Shown: piece by piece, positions 1 through 7,699 of the stretch
Numbering within the stretch: the stretch's first letter is position 1
Layout: every line of letters starts with the position of its first letter
Origin: JAFGQU01 sp964483625
Lineage (GTDB): Bacteria; Omnitrophota; Gorgyraeia; Duberdicusellales; 4484-171
Assembly: GCA_964483625.1 (NCBI GenBank)
Contig: CAZABB010000040.1
Span: 1-15,386 of the forward strand
Reading direction: 5' to 3'
DNA: 15,386 nucleotides
The notes under the pieces: model-generated
Told to the model about the DNA's origin: nothing
Databases searched by the model: none
Seen by the model: the letters and a program-made list of their open reading frames with translations, nothing else
Translations under genes and position numbers: made by a program

Positions 1-124
1 CCCAGACATACCTGTCGAGGTTAATCTTCGGGCCCGTCTTTGCCGCCGCCTCAAGATTACAAAACACGACTGCCGCTACGATGAAAAATATTGCCCCCCA
101 GCGCATCATTTTCATATGCACCAT
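1..124 (-). CDS. Secreted protein, N-terminal fragment (runs off the window)
   Basis: Only the first 41 or so codons are present; the gene continues past the left edge. The predicted N-terminus (MVHMKMMRWG...) has a short basic region, a hydrophobic stretch (AIFFIVAAVVF) and an AAA-type cleavage region (LEAAAKTG), so it looks like a Sec signal peptide and the product is probably exported. The first ATG is at 124-122 and an in-frame ATG lies at 115-113; neither has a strong Shine-Dalgarno, so the start is uncertain. It begins 6 nt after the metY stop and is probably the last-known member of the same transcript. The family cannot be recognised from this fragment. Confidence 0.6.
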   Translation of the reverse strand, partial: MVHMKMMRWGAIFFIVAAVVFCNLEAAAKTGPKINLDRYVW

Positions 125-130
125 GATCTT

Positions 131-1426
131 TTACGTCGCCTTTTTCAATGCCTGTTCGATATCGGCGATGATGTCATCGATATGTTCGATCCCTATCGAC
201 AGACGGATGTAGTCGGGTTTGACACCGGCAGCTAACTGTTCTTCTTCGGAAAGTTGCTGATGTGTCGTCGTTGCCGGATGAATGGCCAGAGTCTTGGCGT
301 CACCGATATTGGCAAGATGGGAGATCAACTCCAGCGAATCAATGAATTTCTTCCCCGCCTCAATACCACCTTTGATCCCGAACCCGATGATAGCCCCGGC
401 ACCTTTCCTCAGATATTTGTCCACTTTTGCTTTTTCCGGACTCGAATCCAGTCCCGGATAATTCACCCAGGCAACCTCCTTCTGCTTTTCCAAATACTGA
501 GCGACTCTGAGTGCGTTCTCCGAATGCCGCGGCATCCGTAAATGCAGAGTTTCCAGCCCCTGCAGAAAGAGAAACGCGTTAAACGGCGACATTGCCGGTC
601 CCATATCGCGAAGAAGCGTTACTCGCGCCTTGATGATGTAGGCGATATTCCCCATCGGTTTTAATGCTTCAATAAAATTTATGCCGTGGTAGCTGGGATC
701 GGGGTCGGCAATCAGAGGGAACTTTCCGTTGGTCCAGTCGAATTTCCCCGAATCGACAAGCACGCCGCCGATGGACGTTCCATGTCCGCCGATAAACTTC
801 GTCGCCGAATAAACCACGATATCGACTCCATGATCGATCGGTTTAAGGAGATACGGTGAAACCGTATTGTCCAGAATCAAAGGGATGCCGTTGTCGTGCG
901 CGATCTTTGCCAGTGCCTCGATATCGGTCACGTTCAATTTGGGATTCCCGATCGATTCGGCATAGATTGCCTTGGTTTTAGGAGTAATCGCTTTTTTAAA
1001 CCCTTCAAGGTCTCCGGAGGAGACAAAATTCACCTTAACCCCTAACCGTTTGAATGTGTAATGAAAAAGCGTGTACGTCCCCCCGTAAAGATTATCGGCA
1101 GAGATGATTTCATCGCCGGCCTGGGCGATATTCAAGAGTGCCAGAGTGATCGCCGCCTGACCGCTTGCGGTCGCAAGCGCGCCGACGCCACCTTCTAAGG
1201 CCGCGACTCTCTTCTCCAAAACGTCGGTCGTCGGGTTCATCAGGCGGGTATAGATATTACCGAATTCTTTCAAACCGAAAAGGTTTGCCGCGTGTTCGGT
1301 GCTTTTAAAATTATACGATGTCGTCTGATAAATCGGCACAGCACGAGCCCCGGTTGTCGGATCAGCCTCCTGGCCGCCATGCAGCGCTAAGGTTTCCGCT
1401 TTTAATTTCGAATCTATTTTGGTCAT
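131..1426 (-). CDS. metY: O-acetylhomoserine sulfhydrylase (MetY type)
   Basis: 431 aa, the usual length for the family. This PLP enzyme of the Cys/Met metabolism (gamma-family) group makes homocysteine from O-acetyl-L-homoserine and sulfide in the cytoplasm, so it would consume the sulfide made by the upstream cluster. Visible signatures are the N-terminal ETLALHGGQ, YTRLMNPTTD near residues 59-68, SGQAA near 88-92, the LDNTVSPYLLKP segment near 185-196 and the PLP lysine in SATKFIGGHG (Lys210). The start is well supported by AAGGAGGG a few bases upstream. It lies 31 nt after the Rrf2 regulator gene and is probably cotranscribed from that gene's promoter. Related cystathionine gamma-synthases are usually shorter and lack this N-terminus, so MetY is favoured. 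Confidence 0.95.
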   Translation of the reverse strand: MTKIDSKLKAETLALHGGQEADPTTGARAVPIYQTTSYNFKSTEHAANLFGLKEFGNIYTRLMNPTTDVLEKRVAALEGGVGALATASGQAAITLALLNIAQAGDEIISADNLYGGTYTLFHYTFKRLGVKVNFVSSGDLEGFKKAITPKTKAIYAESIGNPKLNVTDIEALAKIAHDNGIPLILDNTVSPYLLKPIDHGVDIVVYSATKFIGGHGTSIGGVLVDSGKFDWTNGKFPLIADPDPSYHGINFIEALKPMGNIAYIIKARVTLLRDMGPAMSPFNAFLFLQGLETLHLRMPRHSENALRVAQYLEKQKEVAWVNYPGLDSSPEKAKVDKYLRKGAGAIIGFGIKGGIEAGKKFIDSLELISHLANIGDAKTLAIHPATTTHQQLSEEEQLAAGVKPDYIRLSIGIEHIDDIIADIEQALKKAT

Positions 1427-1457
1427 GACAATCCCTCCTTGTTTCTTCTTTTGAATT

Positions 1458-1898
1458 TTAAATAGTATACATAACTGATTCTTCCTGCTGTCGCCGGCAT
1501 TGTTTCACCAGGTCATTCAGCGTGACCCGCTCCAGTTTATCGGTGATAACACCGCCAAGATCCTTCCAGAGATGCCGGGTCACGCATATCGCGGCCCGGT
1601 TACATTCAGCGGGCTTGGTCGTACAATTAACCAATTCGACTCCACCCTCTAAGACCTCAAAAATTTCTCTCATCGTAATGCGGGCCGGCGGTCTGGTCAA
1701 AAGATATCCGCCCCGCGCGCCCCGGAAAGAATTTACCAAGCCGGCGTTTTTAAGGGCAATAATAATTTGGCTTAAATATTTCTCCGAAATATCTTCCTTG
1801 CGGGCGATATCTTTCATGAATACCGGGCCCTGGCTAAAATAAAGTCCTAATTCAATCATCAATCTTGTCCCGTATCTTGTCCGTGTAGAAATTTTCAT
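1458..1898 (-). CDS. Rrf2-family transcriptional regulator (IscR/CymR-like)
   Basis: 146 aa, typical for Rrf2 proteins. It opens with MKISTRTRYGTRLMIELGLY, has the winged helix-turn-helix segment DISEKYLSQIIIALKNAGLV near residues 36-55 and the wing RGARGGYLLTRP near 59-70. Three cysteines (92, 99, 105) sit where IscR-type members bind an iron-sulfur cluster, so it may sense Fe-S or sulfur status. CymR-type relatives instead sense cysteine supply through a partner protein. AAGGAGG precedes the ATG. The gene has its own promoter just after the sulfite reductase stop, and the same inverted half-sites occur at this promoter and at the promoter of the whole cluster. That makes autoregulation and control of sulfur assimilation likely, though this is inferred from DNA only. 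Confidence 0.93.
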   Translation of the reverse strand: MKISTRTRYGTRLMIELGLYFSQGPVFMKDIARKEDISEKYLSQIIIALKNAGLVNSFRGARGGYLLTRPPARITMREIFEVLEGGVELVNCTTKPAECNRAAICVTRHLWKDLGGVITDKLERVTLNDLVKQCRRQQEESVMYTI

Positions 1899-1910
1899 GA
1901 TGCCTCCTTA

Positions 1911-1942
1911 AATACTACTAAATGAATAGCAATTGTAGTAAT
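1911..1942. promoter_or_regulatory. Candidate Rrf2 operator at the regulator's own promoter
   Basis: On the plus strand AATACTA (1911-1917) and TAGTAAT (1936-1942) form inverted half-sites; TACTAC/GTAGTA is the perfect 6-bp core. The half-site starts are 25 bp apart, exactly as in the repeat at 8722-8763. The site overlaps the -10 box and the expected transcription start, a position suited to repression. Confidence 0.55.
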
Positions 1943-1967
1943 ATACTCTTCTCACATAGTTTGTCAA
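1940..1967 (-). promoter_or_regulatory. Sigma70-type promoter of the Rrf2-metY unit
   Basis: TTGACA (1967-1962) and TATATT (1945-1940) on the minus strand are separated by 16 nt. The -35 box begins 5 nt after the stop of the sulfite reductase gene, so Rrf2 and metY can be transcribed independently of the upstream operon. The same hexamers and spacing recur at 8761-8788. Confidence 0.7.
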
Positions 1968-1972
1968 TACAC

Positions 1973-2704
1973 TCAGTTTTTCTCACCATATCCGATCGCG
2001 GTCAGGAATTCCTCACGCCCTATTTCTTCAATGAGCAGGGCCAATCGCTGTTTGGGTTTTGCGTTGTTTTTATAAAACTCGACGACTCGTTCAATAAGAT
2101 CCAGAGCCTCATCTTCACTAAACACCTTATCGAGTTTAAACCCTGTCCGCGGTGTTTTCCCTCCGCAGCCGCCCATATATACGGCATATCCTACGCGTTT
2201 CTCAGGATGCTGTACATCGATGGCGCCATGCAGTCCGATCTCTGAGGTTTGAGCCCGCGTACACGTATTGGAGCACCCGGAGATAACGATCTTAAACTTA
2301 TGAGGCAAATCCATGGCACACCGTATACCAAGCTCGTTTTCAATGCGATCGAAAAGAGCAAACGTGTTTACCAGACCCCGTTTACACCAGTTGTTTCCCG
2401 GACACGATGTTGTCGTACGCAAACGCGGTCCCGATGTTCCCGGACGAATACCGGCATCTTTCAATTCCTTTTCAACATCATCGATCTTATCAAGAGGAAG
2501 GAAAGGAATTTCAATCCCCTGACGAACCGTAAGATGGACAATACCCCGTCCGTACCGTCGGGAGACAGCGGCGATCTTCTCCAGATGTCCGCTGTGATAA
2601 TTGCCCGCCGGCATCTGGGTCCGCAGGGTAAACATATCATCCTGCTTGGCTTTCAAGAAGCCTCTTTTTTTGAGTGCATCGTAATCAATCTGTTCCTGAG
2701 TCAT
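1973..2704 (-). CDS. Small siroheme/[4Fe-4S] sulfite reductase-like protein
   Basis: 243 aa. It has one ferredoxin-like half domain (HLTVRQGIEIPFLP near 57-70) and one nitrite/sulfite reductase 4Fe-4S domain. The cluster and siroheme ligands are visible as Cys101-x5-Cys107 (SCPGNNWCKRG) and Cys144-x3-Cys148 (SGCSNTCTR). That resembles the small, single-domain assimilatory-type sulfite reductases of anaerobes rather than the roughly 550-aa CysI. The likely reaction is sulfite to sulfide with six electrons from an unidentified donor; no flavoprotein or ferredoxin partner gene is present. TAGGAGGAACGGAAA precedes the ATG. It follows hemL by 12 nt, in a cluster that makes siroheme, APS reductase and MetY. 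Nitrite reduction is the main alternative, but the context argues for sulfite. Confidence 0.88.
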   Translation of the reverse strand: MTQEQIDYDALKKRGFLKAKQDDMFTLRTQMPAGNYHSGHLEKIAAVSRRYGRGIVHLTVRQGIEIPFLPLDKIDDVEKELKDAGIRPGTSGPRLRTTTSCPGNNWCKRGLVNTFALFDRIENELGIRCAMDLPHKFKIVISGCSNTCTRAQTSEIGLHGAIDVQHPEKRVGYAVYMGGCGGKTPRTGFKLDKVFSEDEALDLIERVVEFYKNNAKPKQRLALLIEEIGREEFLTAIGYGEKN

Positions 2705-2716
2705 TTTCCGTTCCTC

Positions 2717-3979
2717 CTATATACTCTCCAGCGTTTCCTCAATAATCCGTTTCGTATCGGCGATATCCTTCGAGGTGTGGGCGAACGAAAGAAAGTTTGC
2801 CTCAAATTCCGAAGGAGCAAAATACACACCGCGTTGACGCAATCCCTGATGAAAACGCTGAAAATATTCTTTGTCTTCAAACCGTATACTGAACATCGTT
2901 TTATAAAAAGACACGGCCAATCCAATGCCGAATCCTTCAGCCGCCTGTTTGATCGTTACGGCTAATTTTCTGGTCATTACCGAAATTATCCGATACCTGT
3001 CTTTTCTTTTCTTCAGTTGCAAGAGCGTCGCCGCCCCCGCCTCCATGACCAGAGGATGCCCGCCGAATGTCGATGCCTGATACACGTCTCCCTCCGGCGC
3101 CAGGTTTCTCATGATTTCCTCTCTACCGCCGTAGGCTCCTGCCGGCATCCCGCCGCCGATAATTTTTCCCAGGCAGACGATATCGGGAACGACTCCTATT
3201 TGATCGCTCACCGAGCCGTACCGGAACCGGAATCCGGTGATGACCTCATCGAAAATCAATAACGAACCATATTGTTCGGTAAGCTCGCGCACATACCGGA
3301 GGAACTCCTTGTCCGGCCCGACGACACCGTAATTACCTCCCACCGGTTCAACGATCACCGCGGCAATATCATTTCCGTATCTCTTAAAGAAGGAAGAAAT
3401 GCGTTGACGGTTTCCGTACTCGGCAACCAGCGTATCTTTTATCTGCCCCGGGGTCACCCCGTTACTGCGCGGGAGTTTAAGCGAAGCAAGCCCCGATCCC
3501 CCTTTCACAAGAAAACAATCCGCATGGCCGTGATAGGCGTGAGCAAACGTAACGATTCTGTTACGTCGGGTATACCCGCGGGCAAGCCGCACCGCGCTCA
3601 TGGCACTTTCAGTGCCGGAATTGACGAACCGTATTTTTTCTATCCAGGGTATCGCCTGACGGATCAATTGAGCCAATCTGATCTCCGCCAATGTCGTCGT
3701 GCCAAAGTGAAACCCGCTTCCGGCGGCACGCCGCACCGCTTTTACCACTTCTTTGTGAGCATGTCCGAGAATCAAGGCACCGAAGGACAACACGTAATCA
3801 ATGTACCGCTTGCCTTCATGATCATAGACATAGGCACCCCTGCCCCGTTTACCCATAAGCGGTTCCTCCTCGACGTACTGAAAGGAACGTACCGGACTGT
3901 TGACTCCCCCGACAAAGTAATTCTCTGCCCGGCGTTTTAAGACGCTACTTTTGATATGCGTGGTCTTTCGTTTTTTCAT
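2717..3979 (-). CDS. hemL: Glutamate-1-semialdehyde 2,1-aminomutase
   Basis: 420 aa from the ATG at 3979, close to the usual 425-430. This PLP enzyme converts glutamate-1-semialdehyde to 5-aminolevulinate, the second committed step of the C5 tetrapyrrole route. Landmarks are YFVGGVNSPVR (21-31), SGTESAMSAVRLAR (121-134), HAYHGHAD (147-154), the ring-nitrogen aspartate in LIFDEVITGFR (Asp244) and the PLP lysine in LGKIIGGGMPAGAYGG (Lys272). An in-frame ATG 72 nt upstream exists, but the 3979 start has GGAGACAGG just before it and matches the family N-terminus. The first codons overlap the end of hemB by 35 nt, suggesting translational coupling. Confidence 0.96.
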   Translation of the reverse strand: MKKRKTTHIKSSVLKRRAENYFVGGVNSPVRSFQYVEEEPLMGKRGRGAYVYDHEGKRYIDYVLSFGALILGHAHKEVVKAVRRAAGSGFHFGTTTLAEIRLAQLIRQAIPWIEKIRFVNSGTESAMSAVRLARGYTRRNRIVTFAHAYHGHADCFLVKGGSGLASLKLPRSNGVTPGQIKDTLVAEYGNRQRISSFFKRYGNDIAAVIVEPVGGNYGVVGPDKEFLRYVRELTEQYGSLLIFDEVITGFRFRYGSVSDQIGVVPDIVCLGKIIGGGMPAGAYGGREEIMRNLAPEGDVYQASTFGGHPLVMEAGAATLLQLKKRKDRYRIISVMTRKLAVTIKQAAEGFGIGLAVSFYKTMFSIRFEDKEYFQRFHQGLRQRGVYFAPSEFEANFLSFAHTSKDIADTKRIIEETLESI

Positions 3980-4919
3980 CCTGTCTCCATCGCGCGATAT
4001 CTTTGGCATAATAGGTAATGATAAAATCCGCCCCCGCCCGCCGATAGGCACTCAAGAGCTCATGCACCATATCTTTTTCCTTCCACAATCCCGCCCGCGC
4101 TCCCTGTTTGACCATGGCGTATTCTCCGCTCACATTATAGACAGCCAGCGGGTGAGAGAACCTTTTCTTCACTTGAGCGATAATGTCCAGATACGCCAAT
4201 GCCGGTTTCACCATCACGATATCGGCTCCTTCCCGGATATCCTGCTCGACCTTATCGAACGCCGGCTGATCCTGGCGATAATCCAGCTGATACCCGCGCC
4301 GGTCGCCGAACCGCGGCGCCGAATCGGCAATATGACGGAACGGCCCGTAGAAATGCGAAGCGAATTTTGCTGAATACCCCATGATCCGGGTATCATAATA
4401 ACCGTAATTATCGAGCGTGTCTCTTATTCTGGCGACCTGCGTATCGGCCATAGCCGAAGGAGCGACAAAATCGGCACCGGCAGCGGCATGAGACAATGCT
4501 ATCTGAGTCAACGCGTCTAACGTCGCGGCACGATCGATCCGGCTGCCTTCCATGATGCCGCAATGTCCGTGAAGAGTATACGCGCATAAACACACATCGG
4601 TCATCACTACAATCTGCGGCAGAGCCTGTTTTATTGTCCTTACCGCTTTCGTCACGAGGTTATCACGACGATACGCGTGCGTTCCGTTTTCATCTTTACC
4701 TTCAGGAATTCCGAATAAGAGGATACGGTTAATCCCCAGAAAATACGCCTGTCTTACCTCTTCGATCAGATTAGCCTCAGAGAGCCGGTATATTCCCTCC
4801 ATAAGAGGAATCTGGAGACGCACCTTCCTGCCGCCGCAGACGAATAAAGGATATATGAGCTTCTGCGGATCGAATAATTCCCAACGAATACCTTCACCAC
4901 TATGTTTATCCCTGTTCAT
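3945..4919 (-). CDS. hemB: Porphobilinogen synthase (delta-aminolevulinate dehydratase)
   Basis: 324 aa, normal for HemB. It condenses two 5-aminolevulinate molecules to porphobilinogen. The zinc-binding cysteines are present in TDVCLCAYTLHGHCG (Cys110, Cys112, Cys120), so this is a zinc-dependent form. The two Schiff-base lysines are in GYSAKFASHFYGPFR (Lys185) and VMVKPALAYLD (Lys238). Its ATG overlaps the cobA stop in an ATGA junction and its 3' end overlaps hemL, so it is probably translated by coupling. No good Shine-Dalgarno lies at close range, which fits that view. Confidence 0.97.
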   Translation of the reverse strand: MNRDKHSGEGIRWELFDPQKLIYPLFVCGGRKVRLQIPLMEGIYRLSEANLIEEVRQAYFLGINRILLFGIPEGKDENGTHAYRRDNLVTKAVRTIKQALPQIVVMTDVCLCAYTLHGHCGIMEGSRIDRAATLDALTQIALSHAAAGADFVAPSAMADTQVARIRDTLDNYGYYDTRIMGYSAKFASHFYGPFRHIADSAPRFGDRRGYQLDYRQDQPAFDKVEQDIREGADIVMVKPALAYLDIIAQVKKRFSHPLAVYNVSGEYAMVKQGARAGLWKEKDMVHELLSAYRRAGADFIITYYAKDIARWRQDEKTKDHAYQK

Positions 4920-5644
4920 CGCTGAAGAACTTTCTTCCTTTCCTTTATTGTCTCCCCCACAATCAAAACCGCCGGAGGCCGGACATTATACTGCCTCGCC
5001 TTCTTCTCGACGGTCCCTATAGTAGCTTCCACGATACGCGCCTCCTTACATGTGGCTCGTTCGACAAAAACACAGGGGGTATGAGCCGGCCGGCCGCTGT
5101 TGTTTAACGCATCAACGACACGCTTGATATTGGCGACTGCCATAAGGTATACAAGCGTCCCGCAGGAGGGAGCTTCGATTTCGGCGTCGATATCATGTTT
5201 TCTCCCCGCCACGATCGCCACCGAGGAAATTCGGTTTTTTACCGTAAGAGGGATCCCGAAACTTTCCGGCGCCGCGAACGCCGACGTGACACCGGGGATC
5301 ACCTCCCAGGGAACGTTCTTCCGGGCCAGATATCGCGCCTCCTCATACCCCCGGCCGAACACAAACGGATCTCCCCCCTTAAGACGCACCACGGTTCTAT
5401 AGTGAAGGGATTTTTCGTACAGCAGCCGGTTTATTCCTTTCTGCTCTTTCAGATGAAGGCCGTCGGATTTTCCCACACAGATCTTAACACACGATTTCTT
5501 TGTCTCCTTCAGCAGTTGAGGCGGCGAGAGAAAATCGTACAGCACACAATCAGCTTTACGCAGGGCCTTCCATCCTTTGAGGGTTATTAATTCCGGATCC
5601 CCCGGGCCGGCACCGATGATATAGACTTTATTCTGTTTCTTCAT
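4916..5644 (-). CDS. cobA: Uroporphyrinogen-III C-methyltransferase (SUMT)
   Basis: 242 aa from the ATG at 5644. It uses two S-adenosylmethionine molecules to turn uroporphyrinogen III into precorrin-2, the branch point to siroheme. Signatures: KVYIIGAGPGDPELITLK (6-23), VVRLKGGDPFVFGRG (85-99) and IPGVTSAFAAPE (116-127). A longer in-frame start at 5680 is possible, but MKKQNKVYIIGAG matches the family N-terminus and AAGAGCG lies upstream of it. It is a stand-alone methyltransferase: in many anaerobes this domain is fused to uroporphyrinogen-III synthase (HemD), but here the protein ends right after the methyltransferase fold and hemB begins. It overlaps hemC by 17 nt. Confidence 0.95.
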   Translation of the reverse strand: MKKQNKVYIIGAGPGDPELITLKGWKALRKADCVLYDFLSPPQLLKETKKSCVKICVGKSDGLHLKEQKGINRLLYEKSLHYRTVVRLKGGDPFVFGRGYEEARYLARKNVPWEVIPGVTSAFAAPESFGIPLTVKNRISSVAIVAGRKHDIDAEIEAPSCGTLVYLMAVANIKRVVDALNNSGRPAHTPCVFVERATCKEARIVEATIGTVEKKARQYNVRPPAVLIVGETIKERKKVLQR

Positions 5645-6284
5645 AACGCGCTCTTTTAAAAAATTCAATATACTGCACATCCTGTTTCCTCACCTGTATC
5701 GCCAGCCTTCCCTGCAAAGGGTGCGGTTTAATAATTTCAGGGGGGATAGCCTGCGCAATCATATGTTCAAGCTCCAGACGGATCAACGCCGCGCCGGCCA
5801 CGACAATGGCGTCAAAATCGCCGTGTTGAAGCTGCTGTATCCGTTCATCGACATTCCCTCTTATATCTTTCAAAACAAGGTCATGCCGAAACCGTCGCAA
5901 CGCTTCTTTCCGATTCCGACTGCTGGTGCCCACAATCGAACCGGACGGTAGTTCCTCCAGCGGAACGTTCCCGCGTGAGACCAGACAATCATCGGGATAT
6001 ACGGATTTTGTCAACGCCGCCACACAGAGGTCGGGACTCATTTTCTGGGGGATATCCTTGGCACTGTGGACTGCCGCTTCAATTTCCCCCGCCCGCAGAG
6101 CCGCATCAATCTCTCCGGTAAAGAAGTCACTTCCCTCGGTAAAGAATAACGGCGTTGTCTTATCTCTATCTCCCCGGGTTTGAAACGTCACCACTTCAAA
6201 CCATGCACCGGGAAAATAGTTTTGCACCTCCTGAGCCTGCCGTAACGCCAGCGGGCTGGAGCGGGTACCTATTCGCATATACAT
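5628..6284 (-). CDS. hemC: Hydroxymethylbilane synthase-like protein lacking domain 3
   Basis: 218 aa, against about 300-315 for normal porphobilinogen deaminase. Domains 1 and 2 are clear: RIGTRSSPLALRQAQ (4-18), TRGDRD (36-41), AAVHSAKDIP (70-79), PSGSIVGTSS (113-122), DIRGNVDERIQQL (140-152) and IPPEII (180-185). By hand alignment, catalytic and substrate residues equal to E. coli Arg11, Ser13, Lys83, Asp84, Arg149 and Arg155 are kept (Arg8, Ser10, Lys76, Asp77, Arg142, Arg148). The equivalents of Lys55, Lys59 and Arg131 look changed (Phe48, Ser52, Asn124). The protein stops where domain 3 should begin, so the cysteine that anchors the dipyrromethane cofactor is absent. cobA starts inside the 3' end, leaving no room for a frameshifted remainder. 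AAGGAG lies 10 nt before the ATG at 6284; MRIG at 6278 is an alternative start. Confidence 0.85.
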   Translation of the reverse strand: MYMRIGTRSSPLALRQAQEVQNYFPGAWFEVVTFQTRGDRDKTTPLFFTEGSDFFTGEIDAALRAGEIEAAVHSAKDIPQKMSPDLCVAALTKSVYPDDCLVSRGNVPLEELPSGSIVGTSSRNRKEALRRFRHDLVLKDIRGNVDERIQQLQHGDFDAIVVAGAALIRLELEHMIAQAIPPEIIKPHPLQGRLAIQVRKQDVQYIEFFKRARYEETE

Positions 6285-7254
6285 CGGAAAGCAACTCCTT
6301 TCTCTTCAGACCGGTCACGATCCTGTTTATTTCATCTTGCGCGAGGCAAATATGCTCTTGTATCTGCGCGTTATGCCTAAGGAAACGGATTTTGAGATCT
6401 TCCAGGTTCTTAAGTACTACCGGCCGCTCCCCGGCCAGCGCGGGATCGATATCCCGGGGGAAAGCCAGGTCATACATCAATAATCTCTTCTTTCGTACGG
6501 CCAGAAGCGGCTTAAAGAACTCGGTTTTAAAAATCACATGCGGACTCGCCGTGGCGCTGATCAGGACATCAACCGAAGGGATAATCTCAGGGATATCTTC
6601 AATAACCAGCGCCCGGCCGTATGATTTACGGGCAAGGGTCCCTGCCCGGGACTTTTTCTTGCGGGAAAGAAAGTGAATTGCCACGCCCGCCGGCCGGTTC
6701 TGCGCGCAGAGTTGAGCGACTCGCCCGGTACCGGCCACAATGATCTTCAAATCGCTTCTTCCGCAGGCACGCATCATATCTTCAAATACCAAAGATGAAA
6801 TATCCCAGGATACTTCATCCAATCCGGCCATCTCCCGGACTCTGCCCGCGGCGGCGAGAATTTTCTCCCAAAACCAACGCAAAGGCCCCGGAGCGACACT
6901 TCGATCCAACCACGACCACAGCTGTTCCATAATCTGGCTCTCCGCCTGCATCTGAGATTCTATTCCCACAGCCAGCCGCAAGGCGTGATGTGACACTTCA
7001 GATTCCCCCAGCCTCATATACGCGTTCTTGCCGAACTCAGGAAACTCGCGGCGGAAGGATCCTAATATCTCCCGCGCTTCGATTTTATTCCCGGCCACCC
7101 CGTACACTTCAATACGATTACAGGTAAAAAGAACCGCGGATCCCGTACGCCGCCGGCGCCAGAACTCCGTGATCTCTCTGCGCCTCAGCATGAAGGATTC
7201 CCGCAACGCGAGCGAAACCGTATTATAATCTACTCCGATAAGATAGAAACTCAT
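6196..7254 (-). CDS. hemA: Glutamyl-tRNA reductase
   Basis: 352 aa; well-studied members are about 410-450 aa. It reduces glutamyl-tRNA(Glu) with NADPH to glutamate-1-semialdehyde, the first step of the C5 route. The catalytic cysteine is Cys45 in LFTCNRIEVYG; the substrate-domain motif AVGIESQMQAESQI is near 95-108; the nucleotide-binding loop is IIVAGTGRVAQL; and YDLAFPRDIDP marks the end of the NADPH domain. The C-terminal dimerisation region is short, and the last 30 or so codons overlap hemC in another frame (89 nt), so that tail is probably not conserved. AGAGGAG precedes the ATG at 7254, which lies inside the end of the precorrin-2 dehydrogenase gene. Confidence 0.92.
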   Translation of the reverse strand: MSFYLIGVDYNTVSLALRESFMLRRREITEFWRRRRTGSAVLFTCNRIEVYGVAGNKIEAREILGSFRREFPEFGKNAYMRLGESEVSHHALRLAVGIESQMQAESQIMEQLWSWLDRSVAPGPLRWFWEKILAAAGRVREMAGLDEVSWDISSLVFEDMMRACGRSDLKIIVAGTGRVAQLCAQNRPAGVAIHFLSRKKKSRAGTLARKSYGRALVIEDIPEIIPSVDVLISATASPHVIFKTEFFKPLLAVRKKRLLMYDLAFPRDIDPALAGERPVVLKNLEDLKIRFLRHNAQIQEHICLAQDEINRIVTGLKRKELLSDVYANRYPLQPAGVTAGSGGAKLFSRCMV

Positions 7255-7699
7255 CCCATTTCTCCTCTAAATAATTCTTTAAATCGCGGGAAAGCACCGG
7301 ATCCTTTCCATCGGTATAGACCGCGACCAGCGCCTTATCTGCCCGTACGACTGCCGGAGAAATAAAATCGCTTAAAACCGGCGCGTCGACCACGTTCACC
7401 AGGATACGGGCATGTTTTGCCCACCGGCTCACGTTTTTATTTACGATATGGTTATCCGTTGCGGCGACCACAAGGAACGCGCCGCGAATATCTTTCCCGT
7501 TGACAGGCTGCGCGCGCCACGTTATCTTTCCCGACCGCGCCAGACTTCTCAATTTCGGGGTAAGTGCCGGAGAAATCACTTCCACCTGAGCCCCGGCCGC
7601 CAGAAGAGAAATAGCCTTCCGCTGCGCCACCTGCCCGCCGCCGACGATCACGGTCTTTCTGTTTTTGATTCCGAGGGCGATAGGGAAATAATCCAGCAT
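7223..7699 (-). CDS. Precorrin-2 dehydrogenase (Met8/CysG N-domain type)
   Basis: 158 aa from the ATG at 7699. It oxidises precorrin-2 to sirohydrochlorin with NAD, the step before iron insertion into siroheme. The Rossmann loop is VIVGGGQVAQRKAISLL (17-33), followed by VVAATDNHIVNKNVS (77-91), VNVVDAP with the probable catalytic aspartate (Asp105), DFISPAVV (111-118) and DPVLSRDLKNYLEE (133-146). It has the N-terminal dehydrogenase region only, without the fused methyltransferase of CysG. Whether it also chelates iron, as yeast Met8p and CysG do, cannot be told. GGAGGAGGAATTTA precedes the ATG, which overlaps the cysH stop (TAATG). An upstream in-frame ATG at 7765 lies deep inside cysH and is not favoured. 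Confidence 0.92.
   Translation of the reverse strand: MLDYFPIALGIKNRKTVIVGGGQVAQRKAISLLAAGAQVEVISPALTPKLRSLARSGKITWRAQPVNGKDIRGAFLVVAATDNHIVNKNVSRWAKHARILVNVVDAPVLSDFISPAVVRADKALVAVYTDGKDPVLSRDLKNYLEEKWDEFLSYRSRL

Noticed and set aside
2249..2965. Long plus-strand reading frames opposite the sulfite reductase and hem genes
   Set aside because: They lie opposite strongly supported enzymes, lack ribosome binding sites and have low-complexity or arginine-rich composition typical of antisense frames.
4916..5644. Fused hemD domain on cobA
   Set aside because: The protein ends directly after the methyltransferase fold and hemB starts at its stop codon, so no HemD part is encoded.
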